Assembly (NCBI GenBank): GCA_965226245.1
Contig: CBDDCL010000015.1
Span: 1,488,001 to 1,552,000 of the forward strand
Direction of reading: 5' to 3'
DNA length: 64,000 nt
From: CBDCYS01 sp965226245
GTDB taxonomy: Bacteria; Acidobacteriota; Terriglobia; Bryobacterales; UBA6623
This document shows positions 6,442-15,216 of this stretch, in pieces (positions within the stretch are counted from its first letter, which is position 1; each line of letters opens with the position of its first letter). The translations under genes and the position numbers were made by a program. Under the pieces are notes generated by a model, which did not search any database, was not told the origin of the DNA, and saw nothing but the letters and a program-made list of their open reading frames with translations.

Positions 6442-8972
6442 GGAGCCGCCGGTTTCCGCATAGCTTGTTCCGTAAGCGATCGGCTGGGCTGGGCGAGCGG
6501 CGATTTGACCGGCGCCGGTCGCGAACCAGAATCTTCAACGCCTGATAAACGCGCCTGCATCCGCTCTTCTATCCAATCCAAAAGCTCGTTGCCCTGATCG
6601 ACTACAACCCGGACACGCATCCAGGCAAGCGGCGTCGTGCCGAATAACTCGGATACACGGACGTCCAAGGGTTGTTTGGGCAGCTGCTCGGGATCGATCG
6701 CGCGGGTATCGATCGCGTGGAAAAGGTTGACGAGATCCTTTTCCGTCGTGATCAGGACCTGAGCCTGGTGCTGCCGTGCGATCGTGAGAATTCGCCCGAC
6801 ATCTTCGGTGGAATAGCGGTGGTGATCCCGAAAGCGGATGCGGTCGATTAGCTTGATTCCCAGATCCTGTAGGCTACGCCAGAACGGATCGGGATTTCCT
6901 AGCCCGCAAAACGCTACCACTCGGCGCTTTCTTAGCGCGTCAAGCGGCGCATCCTCTCCGCTTGCGGCGTCTACGACGGCGACACACTCCAGGCGAGAGG
7001 AGAAGATAGGGGCTTGCGGATTCCACTGCTTGAGTACTTGCTTGATGCCCTCGTAATTGCCGTCTTGAACCGTGCGCGTCAAGACGAAGGCGGACGCGCG
7101 CGCAAGGCCGGAAAGTGGTTCGCGCAGGCGTCCCAAAGGAATCATGGCATCACCGCCAAAAGGATTCGTGACGTCAATCAGGACGAGATCGATATCTCGA
7201 TCGAGCGCCACATGCTGAAACCCGTCGTCGAGGACGACAATTTCGGGAGGGCCGATTGCCTCGAGGCGCCGCCCGACACGGTAGCGGTCCGCTCCGATTC
7301 CAAGCGCCACCGCTATCTCTTCGCGCTGAAGATAGCGCAGAATGACCTGCGCTTCGTCCCCTGTTTTCCGGGCCGGCGCCGCGGCTCCTGGAGGGATAAT
7401 CGTTGCAACTTCCGGCTCCATCCGCCGGTAACCTCGCAGGATTACGCCCAGCGATCGGCAACGAGCGTGCAGGCCTTCAAGCAGCCACTGAACCATGGGG
7501 GTCTTGCCCGTACCGCCGGCCGTAATGTTGCCAACGCAAACCGTGAATGCGCCGAGTCTTCTTTTCCGAAGATAATTTCGTTGATAGGCCGCCAAGCGCA
7601 AGCGAGCGCCCGCACCCCACAACAGCGACGGCAGCCACAGCAGGCATGACTCCAGGGCGGTTGGCGCAGTCGCGGGCACGGATGAGCCGTACAATCGCGA
7701 GGCTTGCTCCACTGCACGTTGCGTTGCGCCGGCCCGCGACTGGGCGACTTGCCGGGCGCGCAGCCCAAGCTCCTCGGCTTCTTTGGGATTGTCCAAGATG
7801 TCGCTGATCGCGGCAGCTAGCTCGTTGGCGCCCTTCACCTGCCTGATCGCTTGCCGCGCTACCAGCTCAGCGGCAATCGCTTGGAAGTTTTGCATGTGCG
7901 GGCCCACGACCACGGGACGGGCGTAGTGGGCCGGCTCCAGCACGTTGTGACCGCCCCAGCCATTGAGCGAGCCTCCCACGAAAACCACGTCGGCGTAGCG
8001 GTAAAGGCTGGAGAGTTCCCCAAGGCTATCGAGCAACAACAGCGCGGGTGGAGACGGAAGCGCTAGCCCGCCGCGTCCAAGCTGAGACCGGCGCGCGAAT
8101 GGCAACCCGGATTGCGTCAGCACGGACGCGGCTTCCTCGAAGCGTTGCGGGTGACGCGGCGCAACTACCATGAGCGCTCGCGGATGGTGCTCGGCAACTT
8201 TGCGGAACGCCTCGATCAGCGGCTGTTCCTCGTTTTCCCGCGTGCTACCAGCAATAATCACCGGGCCGGGACGAACCTGCTCAAAGAACTCGGCGAGTTC
8301 CGCGGGGAGTTCCTCCGCAGCGGGTTCAAAATCGTATTTGATGTTGCCTCCTGCCTGGACTTTCCGCGCCGGCGAACCGGCCGCAATAAAGCGAGTCGCA
8401 TCTTGCTCGGACTGGGCAAGAACCAGGTCCGGATAGCTGAGGACTTTGGAAAAGAACCACTTGAAACGAAGATAGCGAGGCAGTGCACGATCCGAGATGC
8501 GCCCGTTGACCAGCAGCAAGCCAGCCCCGAAGCGCTTCGAGAGACGAAACAGATTCGGCCAAATCTCTGTTTCGGAGACGATCAAAACCTTTGGGTGGAT
8601 CGTTTTCAGCACCCGGCGAACAGCGAATGGGAGATCGAGTGGTGCATAGAAAACGCCGTCCGCTAGATTTGCCAGCCGCTCTTCGGCCATTTGCTGCCCC
8701 GCGGTGGTGGTTGTTGAGACAAAAATCTGGCTTCCCTGGAAGGTTGCCCGAAGCTGCTTCACCAGCGGAACGCACGAAAGCAGCTCTCCCACCGACACCG
8801 CATGTAACCAGATGGCCGCGCCGCTAGTCTGATGGAATGTGTGCGGCAGAATGCCGAGCCGCTCCTGGAAGCGGCTTGCCGGCATCCCCTTTCCGAGAGC
8901 CCGGAAGAAAATGTAGGGCGCCGCCAGGGGCGCGATGAGAACCAACAAAAGGTTGTAGAGAAAATAGGCCAA
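6438..8972 (-). CDS. Fusion of Kdo transferase (WaaA) and lipid A 4'-kinase (LpxK)
   Basis: An 844-residue protein joining two consecutive lipid A enzymes. Residues 1-430 are WaaA/KdtA: an N-terminal membrane anchor (FLYNLLLVLIAPLAAPY), AVSVGE with the likely catalytic Glu63, SETEIWPN, and the GT-B motif GGHNVLEPAHYARPVVVGPHM. Residues 440-800 are LpxK: VGNITAGGTGKTPMV with the P-loop at 486-491, and DDGFQH. LpxK normally acts just before WaaA, so the fusion would bring phosphorylation and Kdo addition together. The stop overlaps waaF by 4 bp. A proline-rich tail of about 40 residues follows LpxK. No internal stop or frameshift suggests an artefact. Confidence 0.92.
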   Translation of the reverse strand: MAYFLYNLLLVLIAPLAAPYIFFRALGKGMPASRFQERLGILPHTFHQTSGAAIWLHAVSVGELLSCVPLVKQLRATFQGSQIFVSTTTTAGQQMAEERLANLADGVFYAPLDLPFAVRRVLKTIHPKVLIVSETEIWPNLFRLSKRFGAGLLLVNGRISDRALPRYLRFKWFFSKVLSYPDLVLAQSEQDATRFIAAGSPARKVQAGGNIKYDFEPAAEELPAELAEFFEQVRPGPVIIAGSTRENEEQPLIEAFRKVAEHHPRALMVVAPRHPQRFEEAASVLTQSGLPFARRSQLGRGGLALPSPPALLLLDSLGELSSLYRYADVVFVGGSLNGWGGHNVLEPAHYARPVVVGPHMQNFQAIAAELVARQAIRQVKGANELAAAISDILDNPKEAEELGLRARQVAQSRAGATQRAVEQASRLYGSSVPATAPTALESCLLWLPSLLWGAGARLRLAAYQRNYLRKRRLGAFTVCVGNITAGGTGKTPMVQWLLEGLHARCRSLGVILRGYRRMEPEVATIIPPGAAAPARKTGDEAQVILRYLQREEIAVALGIGADRYRVGRRLEAIGPPEIVVLDDGFQHVALDRDIDLVLIDVTNPFGGDAMIPLGRLREPLSGLARASAFVLTRTVQDGNYEGIKQVLKQWNPQAPIFSSRLECVAVVDAASGEDAPLDALRKRRVVAFCGLGNPDPFWRSLQDLGIKLIDRIRFRDHHRYSTEDVGRILTIARQHQAQVLITTEKDLVNLFHAIDTRAIDPEQLPKQPLDVRVSELFGTTPLAWMRVRVVVDQGNELLDWIEERMQARLSGVEDSGSRPAPVKSPLAQPSRSLTEQAMRKPAAP

Positions 8973-8989
8973 GGCGCTGCACCACCATT

Positions 8990-9637
8990 ATGGCAAGATA
9001 CAACTATATGCAAAGAGCGCTGATAACGATGATTTTGGTGGTGTTCGTGGCCGTTATCGCCTGGCCCAAGGAGTCTTTCACCACTCGCGCGGCGGACAAG
9101 TATCCCGCCAAGCAAGCACAAGCCGATGTCGTGGTGGCCGTAAAGCCGTATCGGACGGAGAAAGACGTGAAAGCGGCGTTTGGCAAAGCGAAGCCGTACA
9201 AGTACGGGGTATTGCCGGTTCTTGCGGTGATCACGAATCGCAGTGATCACGCTCTGAGTCTGAGCGATCTCAAGGTCCGCTTCATCACCGCGGACCGCGA
9301 GGGTCTGGAACCGATTCCTCCCGAGGAGCTGGCCTATTTGAAGCTCGATGCCAAACCGAAGAAGCGTCCTCCTTACCTGCCGCCTATTCCCGGTGTCTGG
9401 CGCGGCGGCGTAAAAGAGGGACCACTGGCAAAACCGCAGTTCGAGCAGCGTGCTTTCAAAGCTCCGGTTGTCCCTCCGAAAAGCTCGGTGAGTGGCTTTT
9501 TCTACTATCTGACGGGGAATCTTCCCGACCCCGTGCCAGGCTCGGCCATCTATCTTTCCGGTGTCAAGGATCTAAACACCGGAAGGGAGTTGTTCTACTT
9601 CGAAATCTCGCTCGACCCCTATAAAGGCCGGAAGTAG
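8990..9637 (+). CDS. Secreted protein of unknown function
   Basis: A 215-residue protein with an N-terminal signal sequence (ALITMILVVFVAVIAWP) and no domain that I recognise. The rest is a beta-rich, Lys/Pro-rich sequence, with PYKYGVLPVLAVITNRS resembling an immunoglobulin-like strand pattern. It ends ISLDPYKGRK. It is divergent from waaA-lpxK with only 17 bp between start codons, so the two promoters must overlap coding sequence. A second Met (9008) is an alternative start that would shorten the pre-sequence to a more usual signal peptide. Confidence 0.65.
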   Translation: MARYNYMQRALITMILVVFVAVIAWPKESFTTRAADKYPAKQAQADVVVAVKPYRTEKDVKAAFGKAKPYKYGVLPVLAVITNRSDHALSLSDLKVRFITADREGLEPIPPEELAYLKLDAKPKKRPPYLPPIPGVWRGGVKEGPLAKPQFEQRAFKAPVVPPKSSVSGFFYYLTGNLPDPVPGSAIYLSGVKDLNTGRELFYFEISLDPYKGRK

Positions 9638-10441
9638 GGGCGGGCGCCGCGCCTGTCCCAGCGCGCCAATAGCTTTTCGTCTGAACGAGAGTTGTCGCCC
9701 GCCGCGGTAACCAAGTCGCCCCGGCTCATTTTCGCCAAAGGAACCTCAAACCCGTATTTCTCAGTGCGTCTTTTCGGCGCGGACACCCTGTGGGAGGAAG
9801 GCGCCCATCGATGTAGTTGTCGGTAAGCGTGGAAGCTGACGAGCGGCGCGGCCGGGTAATCGGCCGGGCGGAAGCCTCGTGACAAAGTCCAGGGAAAGCT
9901 GGGCGAGCGAGCTGGCAGGCCGTAACGCGCAGTAAGCCTGAGCAGGCCTCGAAAGGGAAGTCGTCACTCAATCAAAGAGGCGTACTTGGACCCTACGGTG
10001 GGCACGGCGAGCAAGCGTAACGAAGTAATGGCGGGCCTATCCGAAAGCGCCGGGATAAACCGGCGGGGAGTTGGGGATGCAAGAGCCCCACAGTGAAAGT
10101 TTAGCGAACTACGCTGACCTCGAGTCATGCGCCGGCGCTGGCGACAGCGCGGGTGAAGCGTTGACAGAGGCACTGGCGGGCCGCCTATCGAGCCGCGAAA
10201 TACCTCTTTTCGGGTGCCGACCTTGTGGACTGAAAGGGAAGGCCATATCAACCGTCGCGCTATCGCGAGCGGCGGGCGAACCCGGCGCGGTCGCAGAACC
10301 CGTGCACGTCAGGAAACTCCTCGCACGAGAACCGGGAGACGTCGGCGACGCCTGCCGCGAAGTGGCAGGCCGGTGGGGGAAGGTGCCAGCCGCACGCCCC
10401 ATGCGTACGTCGCCGAGGAGTCGGAGCGGGAGGTAGTACCG

Positions 10442-11896
10442 ATGAACGATTCGAACAAGGGCGGGCAACCGCCGGCGGAGAGTCGGGAGGGAAGCACCCG
10501 CGCCAAGGAGAACGTCCAACGGCCACGCACGGGCCGCGCGCAGCAGCGGGCAGCCGTGTCCCAGGGGCTGGAGGGCGTGCGGCAAGCAGCACGACGGAAG
10601 GCAACGGGGAGGTTCACTTCGCTGTTGCATCATCTCACGCCGGAGCTTCTGCGCAGCAGCTTTTACGCCTTAAAGAGGCAAGCGGCGGCAGGAGTCGACG
10701 GGGTGAGCTGGCGTGAGTACGAGAGCGGACTGGAGGATCGGTTAGTGGATCTCGACAGCCGCCTGCAACGGGGGGCGTATCGCGCCCAACCTTCGCGCCG
10801 GATGTACCTTCTCAAGCCCGACGGGCGGCAGCGTCCGCTGGGCATCGCCGCGCTGGAGGATAAAATCGTCCAGCAGGCGGTGGTGACGGTTCTCAATTGC
10901 ATTTATGAGGAACGGTTCCTGGGATTCTCGTACGGATTTCGGCCGCGGCGCAGCGCACATGATGCGTTAGATGCGCTAGCGGTGGGGATCAGCACGCAAC
11001 GGGTGAGCTGGGTACTGGACGCGGACATTCGGGGGCTTTTTGATCATATCGACCACGAATGTTTGCTGAAATTCCTGGAGCACGAAATCGCCGACCGCCG
11101 CATTCTGCGCCTGATCCGCAAATGGTTGAAGGCGGGGGTGTCGGAAGACGGCGAGTGGAGGGAGACGAAGCAGGGCACGCCGCCCGGGAGTGGTGATATC
11201 GGCTCGGTGATTTCACCGCTGCTGGCGAACGTGTACTTGCACTATGTTTTCGACTTGTGGGTGCAAGACTGGCGCAAAAAGTCGGCGGGCGGCGGGGTAA
11301 TTCTCGTGCGCTACGCGGATGATTTCGTGCTGGGATTCGAGCACCGAAGCGAGGCCGAGCGGTTTCTGGAGGAACTCCGGGAACGGTTGGCGGAGTTCGG
11401 GCTGGAGCTGCATCCTGACAAGACGCGGCTGATCGAGTTCGGACGCTGGGCGATAGCAAAGCGGCGAAGCCGTGGGGAAGGCAAGCCTGAAACCTTCGAT
11501 TTTCTGGGGTTCACGCATATTTGCGAGATCAACCGGAAGAGCGGGCGCTTTGTGGTTGGGCGCAGGACGGTGCGGAAGCGGATGCGGGCCAAGCTGGCGG
11601 AGATTAAGAGCCAGCTTAGGGCGCGGATCGACGCGCCGCCGGGCGAGACCGGCAAGTGGCTGCGGACGGTGGTGCGAGGCTACTTTCAATACCACGGGGT
11701 GCCGGGAGACCGGCGCGTGCTAGCGGGCTTTCGCTGGGCGCTGGCCCGGCACTGGCGTCGGTCGCTTCGGCGGCGCGGCCAGAAACGCCGGATAAGCTGG
11801 GGCCGGTTTTCCCGGCTGCTGGACATGTATGTGCCGCGGCCACGTTGCTGTCACCCGTTTCCAAGTGTGCGCTTTGCCGTTAGGCATCCGAGGTAA
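10442..11896 (+). CDS. ltrA: Group II intron reverse transcriptase/maturase
   Basis: A 484-residue intron-encoded protein. The start MNDSNKGG (ATG 10442) is chosen over an upstream extension that reads intron RNA. The RT palm has YADDFVLGF with the catalytic YADD; fingers motifs include RPLGIAALEDKIVQQAV and GFSYGFRPRRSAHDAL. Domain X (maturase) is GYFQYHGVPGDRRVL followed by a basic thumb, RRSLRRRGQKRRISWGRF. No HNH endonuclease domain follows, so target priming would rely on replication-fork or lagging-strand primers. It would assist splicing and retrohoming of its own intron. Confidence 0.93.
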   Translation: MNDSNKGGQPPAESREGSTRAKENVQRPRTGRAQQRAAVSQGLEGVRQAARRKATGRFTSLLHHLTPELLRSSFYALKRQAAAGVDGVSWREYESGLEDRLVDLDSRLQRGAYRAQPSRRMYLLKPDGRQRPLGIAALEDKIVQQAVVTVLNCIYEERFLGFSYGFRPRRSAHDALDALAVGISTQRVSWVLDADIRGLFDHIDHECLLKFLEHEIADRRILRLIRKWLKAGVSEDGEWRETKQGTPPGSGDIGSVISPLLANVYLHYVFDLWVQDWRKKSAGGGVILVRYADDFVLGFEHRSEAERFLEELRERLAEFGLELHPDKTRLIEFGRWAIAKRRSRGEGKPETFDFLGFTHICEINRKSGRFVVGRRTVRKRMRAKLAEIKSQLRARIDAPPGETGKWLRTVVRGYFQYHGVPGDRRVLAGFRWALARHWRRSLRRRGQKRRISWGRFSRLLDMYVPRPRCCHPFPSVRFAVRHPR

Positions 11897-11968
11897 GAGC
11901 CGTATGAGTTGACGCTCACGTACGGATCTGTGCGGGGGGTGCCGGGCGACCGGCATCCCTACCGCGAC
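11897..11968 (+). ncRNA. Group II intron domains V and VI
   Basis: Directly after the maturase stop, GAGCCGTATGAG pairs with CTCACGTACGG to form the catalytic domain V hairpin. A second hairpin, GGGTGCCGG-GCGA-CCGGCATCCC, followed by TACC, fits domain VI with its bulged branch-point A. Confidence 0.75.
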
Positions 11969-12005
11969 CGTGCTCCGGCCGTCAGGTGGTGAGAAATGCG
12001 GGCCC

Positions 12006-12335
12006 AGTATCCTGGTACCCGCGTCATCAGGGCTAGTGAAAACTCTGATAAGCAAAAACCGCCAGCACAATAGGGAAAAAGCACGATGACAGGGGCGGTC
12101 ATGCCTGCGTAGCCTGAAAAAGGCGCGACGAGCGCCCGTTGGTATAAGTGTGTCGTAGTCCTGACGGAACAAGCGCGAGTGAAGGGCAAGTTGAGTTTTG
12201 AAGCCCTGGCAAAAGTGATGCCGATCGTCTCAAGCCGGCCAACCATCGATCGAGATCGGTCATTCAGAAGCAAATCGCCAACGAAGTGCAAGGGTTATTT
12301 GACCCACCGAAGATGAACCAGAGAACGAACGCCTC
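12006..12335. other. Intergenic region without a recognised gene
   Basis: About 330 bp between the intron target hairpin and the lactonase gene. Short frames exist on the minus strand, but they have no recognisable motifs and no plausible ribosome-binding site. I see nothing functional here beyond likely upstream regulatory sequence. Confidence 0.4.
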
Positions 12336-13289
12336 ATGTCCTGGCAATTCGAGTTGATCCACGGCCCTCACGGAGGTGTGACCGAGGGCCCCGCCTGGGA
12401 CGGCATGGGACTGCTGTTCACCGACATCCCAGCCAGCCGCATCATGAGGTGGGATCCCGGGACGAAATCGTCCAGCGTCTATCGAGAATCAACTAACTGC
12501 GCTAACGGCCTGATGTTCGATAAACAGGGCATTCTCTATGCCTGCGAAGGAGATGCCCGTCGTGTCGTGCGCTACGACTCCGCCGAAGAAGTCACCATTC
12601 TCGCCGACGGTTTCCAAGGCCAGCGCCTCAATATTCCAAATGACCTGGCAATCGGCCCCGGAGGTCGCGTCTGGTTCACCGACCCCTTCTATGAAGGGTC
12701 CGCGGGACCCTGGAGCAAGGACCGCTGCAATAAGGAACTGGATCACGACTCGGTTTACCGCCTCGACCCCGCCGCCGGCGGCTGTTGGGAAATTCACCGA
12801 GTCACCTTTGACACGACGCGCCCGAACGGGCTGCTGTTTTCACTCGATCACAAGACTCTCTACGTCGCGCAGAGTGGCAGAAGGTCCGACGAGGACCGCC
12901 AGCTCAGGGCCTACCCGGTGCTCGAGGACGGCTCGCTGGGGACATTTGCTGTTCTTCACGACTTCGGTGAAAACCGCGGCATCGACGGAATGTGTCTCGA
13001 CATTGAAGGAAATATCATCGCGACAGCGGGCTGGGAGTTGGGCGGGCCCGGACCGCTGATTTACGAATTCTCGCCGGATGGCCGGGTTCTTGAAACTCAT
13101 CCGGTGAGCGCCAATCGCCCGACCAACTGTTCGTTTGGTGACGACGATCTCAAGACCCTCTATGTAACCACCACCGAGGGGCACCTTTTCCGGACTCGAA
13201 CCGAACGCCAAGGCCACCTGTGGTACCCGGCGCCGAAACTGCAGCCTGGCACAAACGGCCAGCCTCCCTCCGCAACCGCGCGGGCCTGA
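12336..13289 (+). CDS. SMP-30/gluconolactonase-family hydrolase
   Basis: A 317-residue six-bladed beta-propeller of the SMP-30/gluconolaconase/LRE-like family, which hydrolyses sugar lactones using a divalent metal. Visible motifs are TEGPAWD near the N-terminus (metal Glu), NIPNDLAIGPGGRVWFTDPFY (metal-binding Asn/Asp), RPNGLLFSLDHKTLYVA, and DGMCLDIEGNI. No signal peptide is seen, so it is probably cytoplasmic. Before an IS1595 insertion, the next gene would have begun about 12 bp after this stop, which suggests an operon with the CmcI-like genes. The true substrate is unknown. Confidence 0.87.
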   Translation: MSWQFELIHGPHGGVTEGPAWDGMGLLFTDIPASRIMRWDPGTKSSSVYRESTNCANGLMFDKQGILYACEGDARRVVRYDSAEEVTILADGFQGQRLNIPNDLAIGPGGRVWFTDPFYEGSAGPWSKDRCNKELDHDSVYRLDPAAGGCWEIHRVTFDTTRPNGLLFSLDHKTLYVAQSGRRSDEDRQLRAYPVLEDGSLGTFAVLHDFGENRGIDGMCLDIEGNIIATAGWELGGPGPLIYEFSPDGRVLETHPVSANRPTNCSFGDDDLKTLYVTTTEGHLFRTRTERQGHLWYPAPKLQPGTNGQPPSATARA

Positions 13290-13310
13290 GCGAGTAGCGA
13301 TATGGATTCA

Positions 13311-14337
13311 ATGGGGTATTTAGTTGACTCCAGTAGCCACAATATGTTGTGGTTGGGGGCATGAAGGAGGACTACCCCCGAAACCTCGTCGAGTTGGAAG
13401 CTCGATTCTCGACCGAGGAGGCGTGCCGGGAGTACCTGCTGAAGCTGCGCTGGCCGGAGGGGTTCGTGTGCCCGCGCTGTGGGATCCAGTCCTCATGGGC
13501 CAGCAAACGCAATCTGCTGCTCTGCGCCGACTGCGGTTACCAGGCCTCGGTGACGGCGGGCACGATTTTCCAGGACACCCGCAAGCCCTTGACGTTGTGG
13601 TTCCGGGCGGCTTGGTGGGTGACAACGCAAAAAGGCGGGGCCAGCGCGCTGGAGTTGCAGCGGGTCTTGGGTTTGGGTAGCTATGTAACCGCCTGGACCT
13701 GGCTGCACAAGTTCCGCCGCGCCATGGTGCGCCCCGGTCGCAATCGGCTGGTCGGCCGGGTGGAGGTGGACGAAACGTATGTGGGCGGAGTCGAAGAGGG
13801 CGTCCGAGGTCGCGAAATGGTTGGCAAAGCGTTAGTTGCGGTTGCTGCCGAGGAGGATGGGCGCGGTATGGGTCGCATCCGGCTCCGTCGGATCGCGGAT
13901 GCCTCAGCGGCGAGCTTGGAAGCCTTTGTCGAAGAAGCTATCCAACCTGGCAGCCTCGTGCACACCGACGGCTGGGAAGGCTATGCGGGATTGGAGAACA
14001 AAGGATACCGCCATGAAGTCACCGTGCTGCGCGGGAAGCGGCAATCGGCGAGTAAGCTGCTGCCGAGAGTCCATCGTGTCGCCTCTCTGCTAAAGCGCTG
14101 GCTGTTGGGGACCCACCAGGGGGCTGTCAGTCACGAGTATTTGGACTACTACCTGGACGAGTTCACGTTCCGCTTCAACCGGCGGACCTCACGGTCGCGC
14201 GGCAAACTTTTCTATCGCCTCCTCCAGCAGGCGGTCGCCGCCGACCCTGCTCCCTATAAGACAATGGTCGAGGCCACCAGGGCCGGCACCCCCACCCCCA
14301 AGATGTAGTGGCTACTGGAGTCAACTAAATACCCCAT
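13311..14337 (+). mobile_element. IS1595-family insertion sequence, copy 1
   Basis: A 1,027-bp element with inverted ends ATGGGGTATTTAGTTGACTC and its complement, encoding one transposase. The direct repeat TGGATTCA (13303-13310 and 14339-14346) flanks it. It is apparently identical to the copy at 23362-24388, so transposition is recent. It landed exactly on the start codon of the downstream gene. Confidence 0.9.
13361..14308 (+). CDS. IS1595-family transposase, copy 1
   Basis: A 315-residue transposase of the ISXO2-like type. An N-terminal zinc ribbon (CPRCGIQSSW ... LLCADCGYQ) is followed by the DDE-type catalytic domain: VEVDETYVGG, LVHTDGWEGYAGL, and the later acidic position in the VSHEYLDYYLDEFTFRFNRR block. 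ATG 13361 is used; an in-frame GTG lies at 13349. The protein is identical to that of the second copy. The catalytic residues look intact, so the element is probably active. Confidence 0.92.
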   Translation: MKEDYPRNLVELEARFSTEEACREYLLKLRWPEGFVCPRCGIQSSWASKRNLLLCADCGYQASVTAGTIFQDTRKPLTLWFRAAWWVTTQKGGASALELQRVLGLGSYVTAWTWLHKFRRAMVRPGRNRLVGRVEVDETYVGGVEEGVRGREMVGKALVAVAAEEDGRGMGRIRLRRIADASAASLEAFVEEAIQPGSLVHTDGWEGYAGLENKGYRHEVTVLRGKRQSASKLLPRVHRVASLLKRWLLGTHQGAVSHEYLDYYLDEFTFRFNRRTSRSRGKLFYRLLQQAVAADPAPYKTMVEATRAGTPTPKM

Positions 14338-15165
14338 TTGGATTCAATAGCAGTCACGGACCAGACCCGGATGTTCCTCATCCCGCTGATCTTCCTGGTG
14401 ATCTTGACGATTCTCGTTGTGGCCGGCAGGACCCGAAAGCAATCGGGCTCCTCGCCGGGCGCCCGGATCTTTGAGCTCGTCCTGGTCACGATCACTTGCC
14501 TGGCGCTGGGCGCGTTTGTCACGCAGTCCCTCCAAACCGATGAGGTGATCATCAGCGAATTTCACCGCTTGTACCACGACGAAGAGTTTGATCAAACGGT
14601 CTTGAACACCCGCTGGCATGGCGTCGAGCTAAAGAAATGCCCGCTCGATCTCTGGATCTATCAGGAAATCATCCAAGAAACCAAGCCCGACGTCCTCATC
14701 GAAACAGGAACATGGCGCGGCGGCAGCGCGCACTACTTCGCTTCGATCTTCGATCTATTCGGCAAAGGGAGAGTGCTGACCGTCGACATCGAGAAGTTCC
14801 CGGTACCCGAACATGATCGAATCACCTATCTGATCGGGTCGTCCACCGCGCCTGAAATTGTCGAGCAATTCAAGAACTCGATCCAAGAGGGCGAGACCGT
14901 CATGGTTACGCTCGATTCAAACCACGAAAAAGAGCACGTGCTCAACGAATTGCGGATTTATAGCGAGCTGGTCAGCGTTGGAAGCTACCTCGTCGTGGAA
15001 GATACCCACCTCAACGGAAACCCGGTTCGCATCGTCGGCGACGGAGACCCCAAGGCCGCCGTCGAAGAGTTTCTGAGGGAAAGAGACGACTTCGTCGCCG
15101 ACAAGAGCCGCGAAAAGTTCCTCTTGACCTGGAACCGGGGAGGCTGGCTGAAGCGTGTTCGATAA
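14338..15165 (+). CDS. CmcI-like methyltransferase/hydroxylase-family membrane protein
   Basis: A 275-residue protein with two N-terminal membrane helices (residues about 12-30 and 46-65) and a C-terminal domain of the cephalosporin hydroxylase (CmcI) family, an SAM-binding fold. Motifs: ETGTWRGGSAHYFASI (SAM loop), VLTVDIEKF, and TLDSNHEKEHVLNEL. The original start was ATGGATTCA; the IS1595 copy now separates that ATG from the gene, leaving TTG 14338 in frame and no native ribosome-binding site. Expression may be lost or driven from the IS. A paralogue follows at 15217. The substrate is unknown. Confidence 0.75.
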   Translation: MDSIAVTDQTRMFLIPLIFLVILTILVVAGRTRKQSGSSPGARIFELVLVTITCLALGAFVTQSLQTDEVIISEFHRLYHDEEFDQTVLNTRWHGVELKKCPLDLWIYQEIIQETKPDVLIETGTWRGGSAHYFASIFDLFGKGRVLTVDIEKFPVPEHDRITYLIGSSTAPEIVEQFKNSIQEGETVMVTLDSNHEKEHVLNELRIYSELVSVGSYLVVEDTHLNGNPVRIVGDGDPKAAVEEFLRERDDFVADKSREKFLLTWNRGGWLKRVR

Positions 15166-15216
15166 GAAAGCGGCCGCGGTGTTTTCAGGGCGAGTGCGCA
15201 GCGGCGGGGGATCGGC

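Larger units (their letters stand above)
9764..11968 (+). mobile_element. Group II intron with its own reverse transcriptase
   Basis: The 5' boundary is GTGCG at 9764, the group II consensus start. About 680 bp of structured, ORF-less RNA precede the maturase gene. After the ORF come domain V (GAGCCGTATG ... CGTACGG) and domain VI, ending CTACCGCGAC at 11968 with a candidate branch-point A. Length is about 2.2 kb. The exons on both sides form an inverted repeat, so the intron sits in the stem-loop of a dispersed hairpin. Exact ends are inferred from consensus, not from an empty site. Confidence 0.82.
9748..12005. repeat. Hairpin repeat split by the group II intron
   Basis: The left arm AAACCCGTATTTCTCA (9748-9763) and right arm TGAGAAATGCGGGCCC (11990-12005) are near-complementary and flank the intron plus 21 bp. 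The intact relative is the hairpin at 48310-48347. Confidence 0.6.

Noticed and set aside
7014..7649. 211-codon plus-strand frame opposite lpxK
   Set aside because: It is antisense to the LpxK domain, which has clear conserved motifs.
11959..12291. 110-codon minus-strand frame after the group II intron
   Set aside because: It begins in the intron 3' end and crosses a hairpin; no protein signature or ribosome-binding site.
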